Assembly (NCBI GenBank): GCA_948470475.1
Contig: OX419336.1
Span: 1,906,001-1,970,000 of the forward strand
Reading direction: 5' to 3'
From: Galaxea fascicularis
Lineage: Eukaryota; Cnidaria; Anthozoa; Scleractinia; Euphylliidae
DNA length: 64,000 bases
Both the position numbers and the translations under genes were made by a program. The notes under the pieces are model-generated. The model made no database searches. It was not told where the DNA came from and saw only the letters and a list, made by a program, of their open reading frames with translations. Positions within the stretch are counted from its first letter, which is position 1. Each line of letters begins with the position of its first letter. Below, piece by piece: positions 22,830 to 34,828 of the stretch.

Positions 22830-25581
22830 AATTTGCTAGTTTTACAATTTTGTCTGCTGTTTCTATTAGTTTACATTTAACGGTGATTATCTATCAAATG
22901 AAAAGGTTAGCATAACAGCAGAGTTCCCAGAGTAAGGTTTGACCTATGAAGAAGTTTATTATCTTCACGCTGTAATACACCGTCTTCTGCGTCTACTTGC
23001 GTTTAAAAAAACCTTTTCCACTACGTATGAAATGTCGTGTTATTAATCCTGTAAGTACGCTGGACCTACATTCGAGGTTCTGCAATATACCTATACGTAT
23101 ACCTCCCTTTCAGTGCCATAAAGCAGGATGATTACGTCATATCACGAGGCAAGCACATATGGCTTATCATTAGCAGCCATTTTCGATCCTTCATCTTGAA
23201 TTTCTCGATTTCTATTAAACTTCAGAAATAATCCAACTGGAAATTGGTGACACACCTGTCGTTGTTAAAACCTGTCACTAAGCCAGATGTAATGTCTAAC
23301 GTCTGGTGAAGGTTTAAGGGGGTTAAACGTGGCTGGAGATTTCAGCAAAATCAACCATCTTGTTTAGTAGTCTAGTAGGTTCTTAATTTTATGGGAGCGG
23401 GACTTGACGCCAAATTATCTGAAACAAAAACATTTCTTACGCTCTTCAAAGAAGCGATTTGTGGTGAGGGCCTCTGGTACCCCAAACACGTTACATATGA
23501 AGTATTGTACATCGTCCTTATTATTAGTGCAAACAAGATTAGTAGAAGGCGTGAAATAAACATGGTTTGAATGTTGTTTTGAAACGGTTGTTTGCAGTCC
23601 AATAGGTAACAATTTCAAAAGTGGGTTTAACCATTCAGGAAAAGAATTTGATTTTAACATGTTGACATCCTTTCAATAAAACATCTTATCCTTCGATTGA
23701 TCAAGTTATCAAATTTCACACTAAAACGCGATAAACTAAAGCATAAAGATGACACAAATTTATCAGGATATTGTTTAGGGTCCGTTCTGAGGTGATAAAT
23801 TATTAACAACTGGAATGTTTTTGCTCACGAAGTGGTCCGTTATCTTTCAAACATTTCAAGGCAATTGGTCGCTTGCAGTTCATTTACGGTTTTATGATCC
23901 AGAGTTCTGTTATTATGTCTCGTTGTTTATCTGGGTTGTCAGTGGGACGCAACAAAGAAATTCCATTACATCTTAACGTTTAGAAAGAAAGGTCTTGGGG
24001 AACTCTGAAGTTTAGTTTGGAGTATATCAAGAAGTTGCGACTATACATTTGTTCTGGGTAAGTGAAACTACTCTTTGAAAAAAGAAGATATCGCGGGAAT
24101 TACAAGAAAAAATTTCAGTGCTCTAAAATAACACTCTAAATTTTATTTAGGAATGCTGATAAGTTTAATTCGTCTTTTCATCTGCGTGGCACGGCACAAA
24201 GCTTTCTGATGTGTGTTTATATTCGTTTAGAGTAACTGTCGGTTATGCGGCATCAAAAGCAAACCAAAAAAATATTGTAAAATGATTTTGTTCTTTGAAA
24301 GGGTTGCTTTCTCACTGCTGATACCAAGAATTAAGTAGCTCAAAGAATAATACTCTATTCAGAAGTTTATTTAATAACATGAAGAGATATGCAGCTGTGC
24401 TTTGTCGGCAAAATAATTAAATAAAAATTGCTTACTTTCACATGTAATCACCAATTTCTCTCACTGATGACTAGTTTTATTTGGCAATGTGCTATTGTCA
24501 ATCGGTAAGTGCTATGTAGACGACTTGAGTCAAAACTTTGATCGATTTAATTGGTTCCAAAAACTTAAAATTGTGAGCTATATTGAAGAAATAGACGTAA
24601 AAACTAAATCCTGCGTAAACAGCGGTTCTAAGAATGAAAGTTCCCATCTAATCATAAACACAGTTAACTCCCCAGATTAAAGATTTCGGATTATTTTGGG
24701 AATGTCTTGTCCATGCAAATTGTTACAAAGAAGTAATTTCCACTTTTTGTCATATTTGCTGAATACCAGGAGGAGCGCTGAAGTGTCGCGACGATGACTT
24801 TTCAAGAGGGGCTTTTAATATAGTGGAGCGTGACTTACTTCGAGCAAAGATCAAAACTTAGTGGGTCGTGATATTGTCGCTGAATGTTCACGTCAGTTTG
24901 CGTTCAGTTTTATCTTGTGTTAATACTACCTCTTTGATAAGTTCATCAGTGATCTGTCAATGTCGCTTTTGAAAAGTTTACGTGTTAATTAAAGACTCAA
25001 ACCTCCTCTAATTGTGGTCAGTGCAATTTGGAGTTTAATTGAACTTCCTATTAAAATTAATCCTTTGGGATCTCGTTATCTCAAACCTACCTGACAGCTA
25101 TAACTGCAGGACGTTTAAGCGAGGAGTGAATATGGACATCCATGATTTGTTTCTCCCTTACATAAAGAATTGATGAAAACGTTGATTCTATTGTCGTCAT
25201 ATTTAAGAAAATGCGCAGCGAGTGGACAACACGCCTGCAGTCGGTGCTTTTCTCGGATAATTGAGAAGTTAAATTATTTTGACGATTCTAGTTAATCAAG
25301 AATGTCTAACCGCTTAGTAACGACTGTACATGAATATGAATCTCTCGTTCTTATTCTCAGTGTGATAAAATTCAGTTCTTGGTAATTGCAGGGATAGCGG
25401 TAAGGGGCGTCCAAAAGTAAATAACAGATGATTGTCTGGGCTAATGAATAAGAAATGAACGCACAAAGTCAGACTTAATCTGTCCCTGTGCAGCGTATTT
25501 AACGGACTCTCTTATATTACCAAGCTCCGAAACCAGTTTCTTTACTTCATTTTTACTCACCTTTTTTCCAACAATCTCAAG
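22830..25581. other. gene-free stretch upstream of gene B
   Basis: No recognisable exon or repeat in this AT-rich segment. Its right end should contain the gene B promoter, but I see no distinctive element. Confidence 0.35.
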
Positions 25582-28500
25582 ATGGAGGCCAGAGCAGCGG
25601 TTATTCTTGTTGCAACTATCATAGGTCTCTGCAACGGTGAAGATAAAACGTAAGTGCGTTACATGATTGCTTGTCTATTTAAGTTCGTGTCATATTCTTA
25701 TTGAAAATAATTGTGTTCTAAAACTGATGCCTTTTCCTCAGAGCATAACTGGGGTTTTGAAGCTTCACGGTTGAAAATGTAAGGAAAGGGTTTTAGCCGA
25801 ACGGTTTCTCCTTCTTGCTCCACCAAAAAGCTCACAACGTTCTTTTATTTAAAACTTTAGTTGATGTCAGGGAAAGCAAAAAATTAATGTGTTGATAGGA
25901 ATTATGTTTATCAGTTATTTAATCAAAGTCGATAAAGAAATCAATGTGTTCGATAGGTACATAGAAAATGGCAAACAACGTTTCTAACAGAATAGTAACA
26001 CAATGATCTGACAGTCAAATTTGGACGACTGTTTCGTAAAGACAAATTTTAGCTTTCCTGTTAGAAATGAATGAATAAATACGAAATAAAAAATGAACCA
26101 ACGTAACGGAAAAGTGAGTGCTTTATTTCAGCATCAGTTGCCTCAAGGAATAGTATACACTTTGAAAAAATATTGCATTAAAATAATCGGTTACTTTCTG
26201 ATTTGGTCAATTAAAACAAAAAGCAAACGTTGACAATGATTATAAAAAAGTACAGTTTCAGTATGTTTTCATTTTCTTAGTGATAAGTATAAGAAGTCAA
26301 TGGAGGAGGCGTATAATTTGTCCGTGGCGATCAACAAAAATTTGGATGATTATGATCGCAAGTTGAGACCCAATGCAGGTGGTAAGTACTTAAACTCAGT
26401 TTAGAGAATAATAGGTTAGTTCTTAATTGTTTATCGAAGTTTCACTAGATCGAGTTCACTGGCTCATCTTTATATTAACGTTATATTAGAATAAATTGTC
26501 TTGACAGAACTACTCATATTTCTTACCCAGGGAAGCCAGTTATGGTGCAAGTTGAGTTTAAAGTTATTTCATTTGGTGAGATAAAGGAAGTTAACATGGT
26601 AAGTCTTTCCGAAATATTCCACTGACGCAGGGCAAAGTTATTCTCGATCACCATAATAAAGTATTAAATTGTACATTTTATTGAATATGGCGCTAATATC
26701 TGGCCGGAGTTTCAGAATTTCCAATACTCCTCCTTTGTTGTTTCAACAAAAGAACCTGGGGCACCGTTGCGGATGATTTGATTTTGAAGTGTCTACAAAT
26801 ACATGAAGACAAATAATATTCGCTAATTTAGGCGTCATCTTGCATACTCACTTAAGCTACATGACAAATACATAAACAATATTCTCAATTTGGCGCGAAA
26901 AGTATGCTCGGATATTTTTCCGGGAGCATTATCCAAAACAGTTTTTCGAGAAAGAAGCTCGAGGAAACTGTGAGCTAGGGGAGCTGATAATGTACGTTCA
27001 AGGAAAAATCTCCAGCAAACTTTTATTTAAAGCCAAATTGAGGCTATTGTTTTTATTATCCTTCAAATATTTTTCGCTGACACGCATTTGGGGCGGAATA
27101 TCACCGGATAATCTATATGGCGTTCCATCCCCGCCAAAATTCAAGGTTTGATTTCAAAGTGTGTATATTGAAAGGTTTCAGTCGGCTTGTGGTGAGTTTT
27201 TATGTCCAGGATGGATTCATTTTCGAATCTTTCCCCTTTGAACACCACTGTGTCGAGGATCAAGCCTAAAGAATGGAAATGATATATCGATTATATCTTC
27301 TCGCTTTGGGACTGCAATAAAAAAGACGTGGATTGTTTTATTGAACAAGCTAATAAATTCCACAGTACCATCAAATTCACGGCCGAAATATCAGAGAGCG
27401 AGATCACTTTCCTCGACACAGTGTAAAACTTTTACCCGTCATATCTTTGATGTCCCAATATCAAAGAACAATCCCTTTGGACACAGATGTTCTATAGAAG
27501 GTCCCCTGTACTTTCTCGAACGACAGCCATATTTGGCAAGTCACGTGACCTTTGCAGAAAAAGCGCTAAAACTCAAATTATTGACTTTTTACAATAATGA
27601 ATACAATACCAATGTTCGGAGAGCATTGTTTTGAACGTCTTGACGTAAGGATTTGTTGAAATTGTGCTTATGACGAAAATTATCCTGCTTTGAAGGGAGT
27701 TTTTAACACACTTTGTTTGATTGCGTTTGTGTTGAGAGATAAAACGGAAAATCGATACGTGGGATTATAGAGAATGTCTTGATCTTCCGTCTTCGTCCAA
27801 AAAATATCACCGAAGAAGTTGTCGGAGATTACGTGATTAATACAAACATTTCAAGATAATTATTTCGAGCGAGACATTTCAGAACATGCGATGATAGAAT
27901 ATTCAAATTACATGTCAATAACAGTCAGAAATCAAAGATGGACGCGTTCCAAGTAATTTCGTATCGGTTGACAGTCTGATCGAGTAGCTTAGAAACAGGA
28001 GACCATTGTTGACAGATCGTTAGTTTTTAACATGATATTATGCATTTTTTAGTTGCCTGGAGAGAGTGAAGGAGAACTGTACCTGAGAACCGTGAACCGT
28101 GAATTAAAAATCTAAAACCAAGTTTATTCTGTGATATCGTGAAGTTCGGCCCTAGGGCATTCGCGACAAAGTTGTTCCATCGAGTTTTAGGCTTTTTTCG
28201 TTCTTTTTGACCGTTTGGGACTGGTAACTATCAGTGCATGCGTCGTAAGCTAATTTTCCGCCATCTTTCTTTGCGTTCCGCTGGACAAGAGCAACGACGG
28301 CTACGTGGACGAGTTCGGACAGAGTTTGCTGAAGAAGCCAATACTGCCTTTTTCTGGTGCCTGGGCATACTTTTAACCCGCTTAGCCCAGAAACCAAGAA
28401 ACCAAACTCAAGAAAACGAAACATTGTTGCAACAGACAAAGTTTTTTACAATTTTATTTTGTTTACAAGATTTATATTTCCCACCATTTTGGCGGCAGTC

Positions 28501-31500
28501 CGATCGGCGACCCGCATTGTGCGGATTGCCGCTGGAGTTTATGTTTGCAGTCGGCAATGCAAGCGTTCTTAGCAACAGGTTTGTAGTTAAGAGTCTCCCC
28601 CCTTAATTCAAAACATGAATGTTGAAAGCAAAAGTCGAATGCGTAATGTCGTTTTGGTGTATAGCCGCGAACGTAAAAGTTCACTTGTGTTTATTGAAAG
28701 TCTCATAGTCAAACTTGCAGACTGCGTCTAAAACAGCAATGTCGAATGTGAAACTTGAACGGCAAATCCGAAACACGAATGTGCAATGTAAAACTTGAAT
28801 GGTAAACGCAAAACACGAATTTTTAAAATCAAAGTATTGAATTTGCAATTTGATGCTGACATGTTGCGTAGAGAAAAACAATATCGAATACTATAACTGG
28901 AGAGTGAAATACAAAGCAAGAACTTTGAAATCAAACCTTGAATTTTGGCGGGGATGGAACGCCATAAATCTACGCTTTCAGTCACATGATGTGTTAAGAC
29001 TAATCGCGGCGAGCAAAAATAATTGATGGATTGCAATGCACTTTATTCAATTTCCCTTCAGGAATACGGCATGGATATATTCTTTCGACAGTGGTGGAAA
29101 GATCCCCGGATGAAACATAACTCGTCCACTCCATTCAACATGGCTTTTGACCCAACAAACCTTATATGGACACCGGATACGTATTTCTGGAATGTTAAGC
29201 ATGCGAAGTATCACTACGTGACTCGAGAAAATATGCGCGTAAGGATATCGTCGGACGGAGAGATTTACTTCAGCACCAGGTAGATGTGGTATCCACCTTG
29301 CGGCGCAACTAGCAAGCTTTAAAATACTACGAAACCTTTCATCTATGATATATGCTTGTCGAATAGGCTCAAAATGTCCAAATGTCAATATATATGTCCA
29401 AAATTTAGATATATTTGTCGAAGTGTCCATATATATGTCCAAATGTCAATATATCTGTCCAAAATTTCGATATATGTGTCGAAGTGTCCATATATATGTC
29501 CAAATGTCAATATATATGTCCAATTGCAATATTTGTGTCAGCTGTTTACAAAATATTTGTCGAAATCGATGTATGGGATCTCGTTTTATATTGCCTCGTT
29601 TCAATGTAATTTTCGACATATATATCGCGGATGCACTTTCGACATATATATTTCGGTGCCAACTTATGCAATTGAGCTGACCCGTATCCCGCGAAGAACG
29701 AAAGCGAGGCTGCAACAACACTCAACAACATGGCGGCCCTATGGATTCCTGATGTTGATGTTTTCTTCGAGTCTCTTGTCCGTGTAATTCGAGGAGCCAG
29801 AATTCATTTGTCCACCGATCAAGTTGACAGTGCGGAGTTTTGGTGTCGTCGACTAGACGAGTACGAACGGACATTGACGCTTTTGCTGTCCAGAGGAAGG
29901 GAATCAAGGCCCGATCAAGAAACCTTCATTCGAGATTTGCAGCATTTGACTGCATTCTTAAGAAATCTCAGAGACATGCTCGATTCTAGGACCTTTCGAA
30001 GAGAATTTGTGGTTGATGGGCAAGACTTTCCTCAGACTCTCCGTACAACTGACCAAACAGGTGCTGCGGGTAGGCCCAGATATGTTATTACAGAGGTTCA
30101 AATACGAATGCTAAGAGAGGAAGGGTTTCGATCGGCTATTTTGGCGTTTCTCCTGTAACATTACGGAGAGTGAAAAACCGACAGTCGATGTTTAGAAGAG
30201 TAACCGACAAACCTAACACTGGAAGTCCGTTCTGTTTAGCACTATTTCGGCTATATACTTTAGTTTAGCTTTGGCAGTACTCCGAATCCTAGTGAATGTT
30301 TAATTTGTTATTATTAAAACAGCAAATAATTCTTACAGCGACCCTGAATAACACTTGTCACAGCCACTCTGTCTTTCTATTTCTTCGGTAAAAGCGTGGC
30401 CACCAAATGTAATCAGAATTAATGCCGGTTATCGTCGGTTTTTCACTGTTTTTAAATCGACGAGGCAGCGATAAACTAGCCTGCGATCGGCTGTCACTCG
30501 CCGGAAATACGCTAGCGATATACCAGCGAAGATAAAAATCTCTACTTTCTGGCTGTTGCTTGTGATCATCGTTCATAAAGGATCAATCAAGGTAATGAGA
30601 ACTGATACGAGTTTAATCTCTTTTTTAAATCTCAAGATGTCTGAGTTTTCGGGTCTGAAAAAAGGTCTGAAAACTGATTTGAGAAACAGTGTCGGCTGCT
30701 GTTTTGAACCTAATTTGTCTAAGGGGCTGATTACATGAGGCGGGCTGGCTCGGTTAGCTGGGCTGGGGGTCAGTTTGCCGGGATCTCGGCACGTTTGTTA
30801 AACGCAACAAAAATCAACTCCGCGATTACATGACAACCGGGCCAGCCCGGTTAGCCGAGATCCCGGTATCGAGGTGCCGGCGATCAACCGGACAAGATAA
30901 ATATCTCGCCTTATTGCTGTTGCATATGAACATTGCGTGACCATAGGAGAGCAATTCATTTTTTGAGTTTTCGGGGTCTGAGGTCTGAGTTTTCGGGGTC
31001 TGAGTTTTCGTGACACCCTGAGGTGTGGCGTGAAGTACAACGGCAACGATGGCGTCCAGTTCATCATCAGAAATGTGATCCAAATTTTCACCAACAGGCA
31101 TGTCACATTCCCTTCTTCTTCTCCATAATCTTATAGGAGAAACGCCAAAATAACGTGCAATATCTGCCCATCGAAACCCTTCCTCTCTTAGCATTCGTAT
31201 TTGAACCTCTGTAATAACATATCTGGGCCTTCCCGCAGCACCTGTTTGGTCAGTTGTACGGAGAGTCTGAGGAAAGTCTTGCCCATCAACCACAAATTCT
31301 CTTCGAAAGGTCCTAGAATCGAGCATGTCTCTGAGATTTCTTAAGAATGCAGTCAAATGCTGCAAATCTCGAATGAAGATTTCTTGATCGGGCCTTGATT
31401 CCCTTCCTCTGGACAGCAAAAGCGTCAATGTCCGTTCGTATTCGTCTAGTCGACGACACCAAAACTCCGCACTGTCAACTTGATCGGTGGACAAATGAAT

Positions 31501-34500
31501 TCTGGCTCCTCGAATTACACGGACAAGAGACTCGAAGAAAACATCAACATCAGGAATCCATAGGGCCGCCATGTTGTTGAGTGTTGTTGCAGCCTCGCTT
31601 TCGTTCTTCGCGGGATACGGGTCAGCTCAATTGCATAAGTTGGCACCGAAATATATATGTCGAAAGTGCATCCGCGATATATATGTCGAAAATTACATTG
31701 AAACGAGGCAATATAAAACGAGATCCCATACATCGATTTCGACAAATATTTTGTAAACAGCTGACACAAATATTGCAATTGGACATATATATTGACATTT
31801 GGACATATATATGGACACTTCGACACATATATCGAAATTTTGGACAGATATATTGACATTTGGACATATATATGGACACTTCGACAAATATATCTAAATT
31901 TTGGACATATATATTGACATTTGGACATTTTGAGCCTATTTGACAAGCATAATGATACGTAACACTATAATGAATAAACTGGAAATGTTTTTTTTTTGTG
32001 TGTGTGTGTGTGTGTGTGTGATATCTTTTCGAACGTGACATACATCAAGGAAATGAAGATTAAATCTTACAGCTGTGTGTTCAGTGATCTGGCCTTTGAA
32101 TCTCATTAGCGTGCATTTTTGGATACACAGCCTTTGAATAGAAAGTGAGGCTGGAGGGGCCCTTTTGATACAAACCTCACCGCTTTTCCCGTGCATGTAA
32201 ATCATGGTATCCTTATGCTGACGGGTCTACATTTGTATGAGAAAAACAGAGAGGTCTGTATCAAAACAAGGTCCTCTCCAGCTTCGCTTTCAACTCAAAG
32301 GCTGTATATCCAAAAGCGCATGTTAATTAGATTCATTCTCTTTCCGATGGACTTCAAAAAGTGTCCGCTAGTCATAATCATCACCTTAACACAAGAAATT
32401 CTGTCAAACATGGAGACATCTGGAAATTACAATCAACTGTTTGTAATATGAAGTACCCGAGGTCACCGTTACGTGCATTTCTGGACATATGCACATAAGC
32501 TCTGGCTCGACACACAACTGTAAAACGGGCTATTAAACATTACTTCTTTCTTATTTTTTAGGATAACGATTGTAGCGCAATGTGACATGGATCTCCGCCT
32601 GTATCCCATGGATACTCAGCACTGCGAGCTGCGAATAGAAAGCTGTGAGTATACAAAATAGCAGTTTTAATTGCTATTTTTAAGACATTGAAATGTCTTA
32701 ATTGAGGACATAAACTTGGTTGAGCATTTTAATTTTCTATTATAATCATGATGATCACAATTATGATCATCTCCTTTTTGAGAAGCCTTACAGGGATAAT
32801 AAGACAGCAGGAGACAAGTGGCACGTTGAACGTTAAGAATCTGGAATGAAGAAGACCACGAGACTGTCTTAAAACAGTGACCGCGATGAGTTGAACCGAG
32901 GTCTGCCGAGAAACAACAGAAGATCTTCAGTACCGCATGAACTGATTTATGCTCAATTTTTTCTTTACAGATGCTCACACCGTGGCTGATGTGGACTATA
33001 TGTGGAAAGGCGGCGACAATCAGGGAATTGAAATCGTTTCTTCAAAGATGGCGCAATTTGATCTTCTTCGAGTCGAAACTTTCAATGATGCATCGACCAA
33101 CAGCAAAGGTAACTCCGTAACAGTGGACAAAATATGCTGTACTCAGAGTTATTGTCTTCATGTTTCACTTCACGGTAATTAAAAACTGTTGTGTTTTCTG
33201 GGTTGATAACTAAGTTTATATCACCATGAAAATTTAAAATACCTATTCCCGGAGCTTTAAATTTGAGTGGGCCTTTGAGATAGAAGTTTGGACCCTAACA
33301 AGAAATCTGCGATCGTACATAGAGACAAAGCGGTGCTTAAAACCTTTCTTGTTGTTTAATTGGAGAAATATGTTCTACGGGCTACCCCCATTCAACAGAA
33401 CATCTGCATCTATATCACCAATTATCTCGTTCCCAGATCCCGAAGAAGAAAGCAATTGCAACTACGAACCGGAAGTGTTATCTATAGTCACGCAGACTTC
33501 TTCTCATTACGTTATTCAGGGTCCTTTGCAAAGCTGAAAGCAGTGTTTTCATTCAGACGCCGGCTGGATTATCACATTTCATCCGTGTATGTGCCGGAAG
33601 TGATTCTTGTGGTATTATCATGGTGTACTTTTTTCATCACCCCATCTGCTGTTCCCGCCAGAGTGTCACTCAGTATCACCACCATCCTCACAACCATCTT
33701 ACTGTCGAGCACAGTCAACTCCAACATTCCAAAGGTAAATTTCCCTTTTTGTTGAGGATATTAGTCTTTTAAGTTGAGTAGCTAAAAACAGAATAACAAA
33801 CGATATTTTGGTATGAATTTAAAGTTGCGAGCATGCAACTATTTGAAATGTTAACAACCACTCAAAAATAAGCACAACTCACATATCAAAACTGGGCTCA
33901 GGGAGTGAGATTTCACTTTACCGTTGCGAGTAAAAAGGTGACCATTGCATCGTAATAATATTACACTACTGTAAACCTATCCATAAGAGCACTCTGAATG
34001 CATATCACTTTACTCTCTCCTAATTAATTAGGTCAGTTACATGAAAGCAGTTGACTACTTTGTGTTAACGTCTTTTGGCTTTATATTCGCGGCTTTGGTG
34101 GAATACATTATCGTGCTGAACACCCCAAATGCATTCCTGGATTGCTGTGTCTGCTGCAAGAAGGAAGAGAAAGATGACATATCTCAGAATGGAGTAAGTA
34201 ACATAGCGAGGCTAAGAATCCTTTAAGATTGAACACCTAATCAAATTGAAAACCACAGCAAAACTCTTTTGTTCTAGGGTAATTCCCACGTAGTACATAT
34301 CAAGTAATTTCATTTTTCAAGAGCGTAGGTGAGCTTGACTGTTTAGTGAGCTATTTTGAAAGACTGGCATAATAGTCTTAATTCATCAAGTAACTGAATT
34401 TACACGGTTGTGCTGAGCTATCCTCATTTCATGCTTACTTCCAGTCAAAGTTGTTGTATCCCGTATGCAACCGCCATTGGCCACGTGCACTCAAGAGAGT

Positions 34501-34828
34501 GTATTTATTCAACCAATGAGTCTGAGGTGTGCTTAAAATAATATACGAGATTCCTTAGAATATGCCACCAAATAGATCAAGCCAGATATTCAGTTCTTTC
34601 TGATTTTGTTCCTCGTAGGACGCCACAGATGAGGTCGTTTTGAAAATAAATACCTCTCCAAAGAAGTTGGACTTCACCGAGCCCAAGCAAAGGAAACGGT
34701 CTGAGAAGACATCGGCCAATCCCAAGGACCACTGGGTGGACAAAACCTCTCAGGTGTTGTTCCCTGCATTATATTCTGTGTACCTCCTGGCCTATATCAT
34801 CCATTACAGAAGCAAAATCGTGGATTAA
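25582..34828 (+). CDS. gene B: Cys-loop ligand-gated anion channel subunit (GABA-A/glycine-receptor-like)
   Basis: Nine exons: 25582-25649, 26281-26381, 26531-26598, 29062-29279, 32562-32644, 32971-33108, 33520-33734, 34032-34193 and 34619-34828. All phases agree, giving 420 residues. Signal peptide 1-19; N-terminal helix; DRKLRPNAGG before strand 1. Loop D reads FFRQWWKDP, and an NSS sequon follows. The loop A region reads WTPDTYFWNV. The Cys-loop is C159-C173 (CDMDLRLYPMDTQHC), and loop B is ESYAHTVADVDY. TM1 is about 243-264, TM2 begins P271-A272-R273 with Ser at 2' and Leu at 9', TM3 is about 301-322 and TM4 about 397-415. PAR predicts chloride selectivity. Loop C has no vicinal cysteines, which excludes a nicotinic type. 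Introns 3 and 4 are inflated by transposable elements yet splice sites are intact. The ligand cannot be inferred. Confidence 0.93.
27116..28966. mobile_element. 1.85-kb inverted-repeat element in gene B intron 3
   Basis: A 43-bp perfect inverted repeat bounds it: 27118-27160 (TGGCGTTCCATCCCCGCCAA...) and 28922-28964. TA dinucleotides flank both ends, consistent with a TA target duplication. The interior carries a decayed PLE reverse transcriptase fragment (27273-27426), a GC-richer block (28150-28600) and, near the right end, repeated AAACTTGAA / AAACACGAAT units (28740-28830). No transposase was recognised, so it is probably a non-autonomous composite. Confidence 0.75.
27273..27426 (+). pseudogene. 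decayed Penelope-like reverse transcriptase fragment
   Basis: The frame starting at 27273 reads WK-stop-YIDYIFSLWD, then FIEQANKFHSTIKFTAEISE and ITFLDTV before a second stop. This matches the catalytic palm region of Penelope-like reverse transcriptases, whose consensus is R-YIDDI-F-LW and FLDT. The usual Arg before YID is a stop codon and the second catalytic Asp is Tyr, so it is inactive. It lies inside the 27116-28966 element. Confidence 0.75.
29375..29520. repeat. 61-bp subterminal tandem repeats (mirrored at 31782-31930)
   Basis: The unit begins TGTCCAAATGTCAATATA and recurs at 29375, 29436 and 29497, exactly 61 bases apart. Within it, ATATATGTC(C/G) words recur roughly every 20 bases. 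The same array lies inverted in the right arm. Subterminal arrays of this kind are often transposase binding sites, which I infer here. The 143-residue open frame over this array is an artefact of the repeat. Confidence 0.85.
29730..30158 (+). pseudogene. frameshifted transposase N-terminal half, left arm
   Basis: Identical to the first ~133 residues of the right-arm ORF except for isolated substitutions (e.g. Thr for Ile in QETFIRDL). A 13-bp deletion after GFR destroys the helix-turn-helix and ends the frame at FLL-stop. The homology continues at DNA level for some 30 bases past the deletion. Confidence 0.8.
30826..31572 (-). CDS. transposase-like protein, N-terminal half with helix-turn-helix, truncated
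   Basis: A 248-codon open frame starting MAALWIPDVDVFFESLV. Residues 1-100 are charged and probably helical. Residues about 115-155 (GRPRYVITEVQIRMLREEGF then RWADIARYFGVSP and RRRRE) form a Gly-Arg-Pro-linked helix-turn-helix. After GENLDHISDDELDAIV and LHATPQG the sequence changes to low-complexity KTQTPKTQTSDPENSK, so the expected integrase-like catalytic domain is missing. The architecture resembles the N-terminus of eukaryotic transposases that carry an integrase core (IS3EU- or Ginger-like); this family assignment is from memory and uncertain. It lies antisense in gene B intron 4. Confidence 0.6.
   Translation of the reverse strand: MAALWIPDVDVFFESLVRVIRGARIHLSTDQVDSAEFWCRRLDEYERTLTLLLSRGRESRPDQEIFIRDLQHLTAFLRNLRDMLDSRTFRREFVVDGQDFPQTLRTTDQTGAAGRPRYVITEVQIRMLREEGFRWADIARYFGVSPIRLWRRRRECDMPVGENLDHISDDELDAIVAVVLHATPQGVTKTQTPKTQTSDPENSKNELLSYGHAMFICNSNKARYLSCPVDRRHLDTGISANRAGPVVM
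31998..32020. repeat. (TG)n microsatellite
   Basis: A pure TG dinucleotide array preceded by a T run, just outside the right end of the foldback transposon. Confidence 0.9.
32098..32334. repeat. imperfect ~95-bp inverted repeat
   Basis: The segment 32098-32190 is similar to the reverse complement of 32239-32334 over its whole length. Both arms contain the words GGATA(C/T)ACAGCCTTTGA and TTTTGATAC (one as its complement). The divergence of the arms suggests an older foldback element than its 2.6-kb neighbour. Confidence 0.7.

Larger units (their letters stand above)
29351..31951. mobile_element. 2.6-kb composite foldback transposon in gene B intron 4
   Basis: Two ~820-bp arms (29351-30170 and 31120-31951) are nearly identical in inverted orientation, around a ~950-bp centre. 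Each arm begins TATGCTTGTC..AATAGGCTC, carries 61-bp subterminal tandem repeats and then the 5' half of the same transposase-like gene. The left arm has a 13-bp deletion that shifts its frame; the right arm is open. The C-terminal catalytic part is absent from both. The centre contains two related GATTACATGA...GGTTAGC blocks (30729 and 30824). The high arm identity suggests recent formation or gene conversion. Confidence 0.85.

Noticed and set aside
29281..29344. Continuation of gene B exon 4 past 29279
   Set aside because: The frame ends at a stop right after the GTAGAT donor; the Cys-loop exon at 32562 continues the protein in phase.
29356..29787. 143-residue open frame (and its twin at 31515-31946) rich in Cys, Tyr and Ile
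   Set aside because: It is a translation of the 61-bp AT-rich subterminal repeats of the foldback transposon and overlaps the real transposase-like frame; the repeated CPxICPNVN-type peptide is a repeat artefact.
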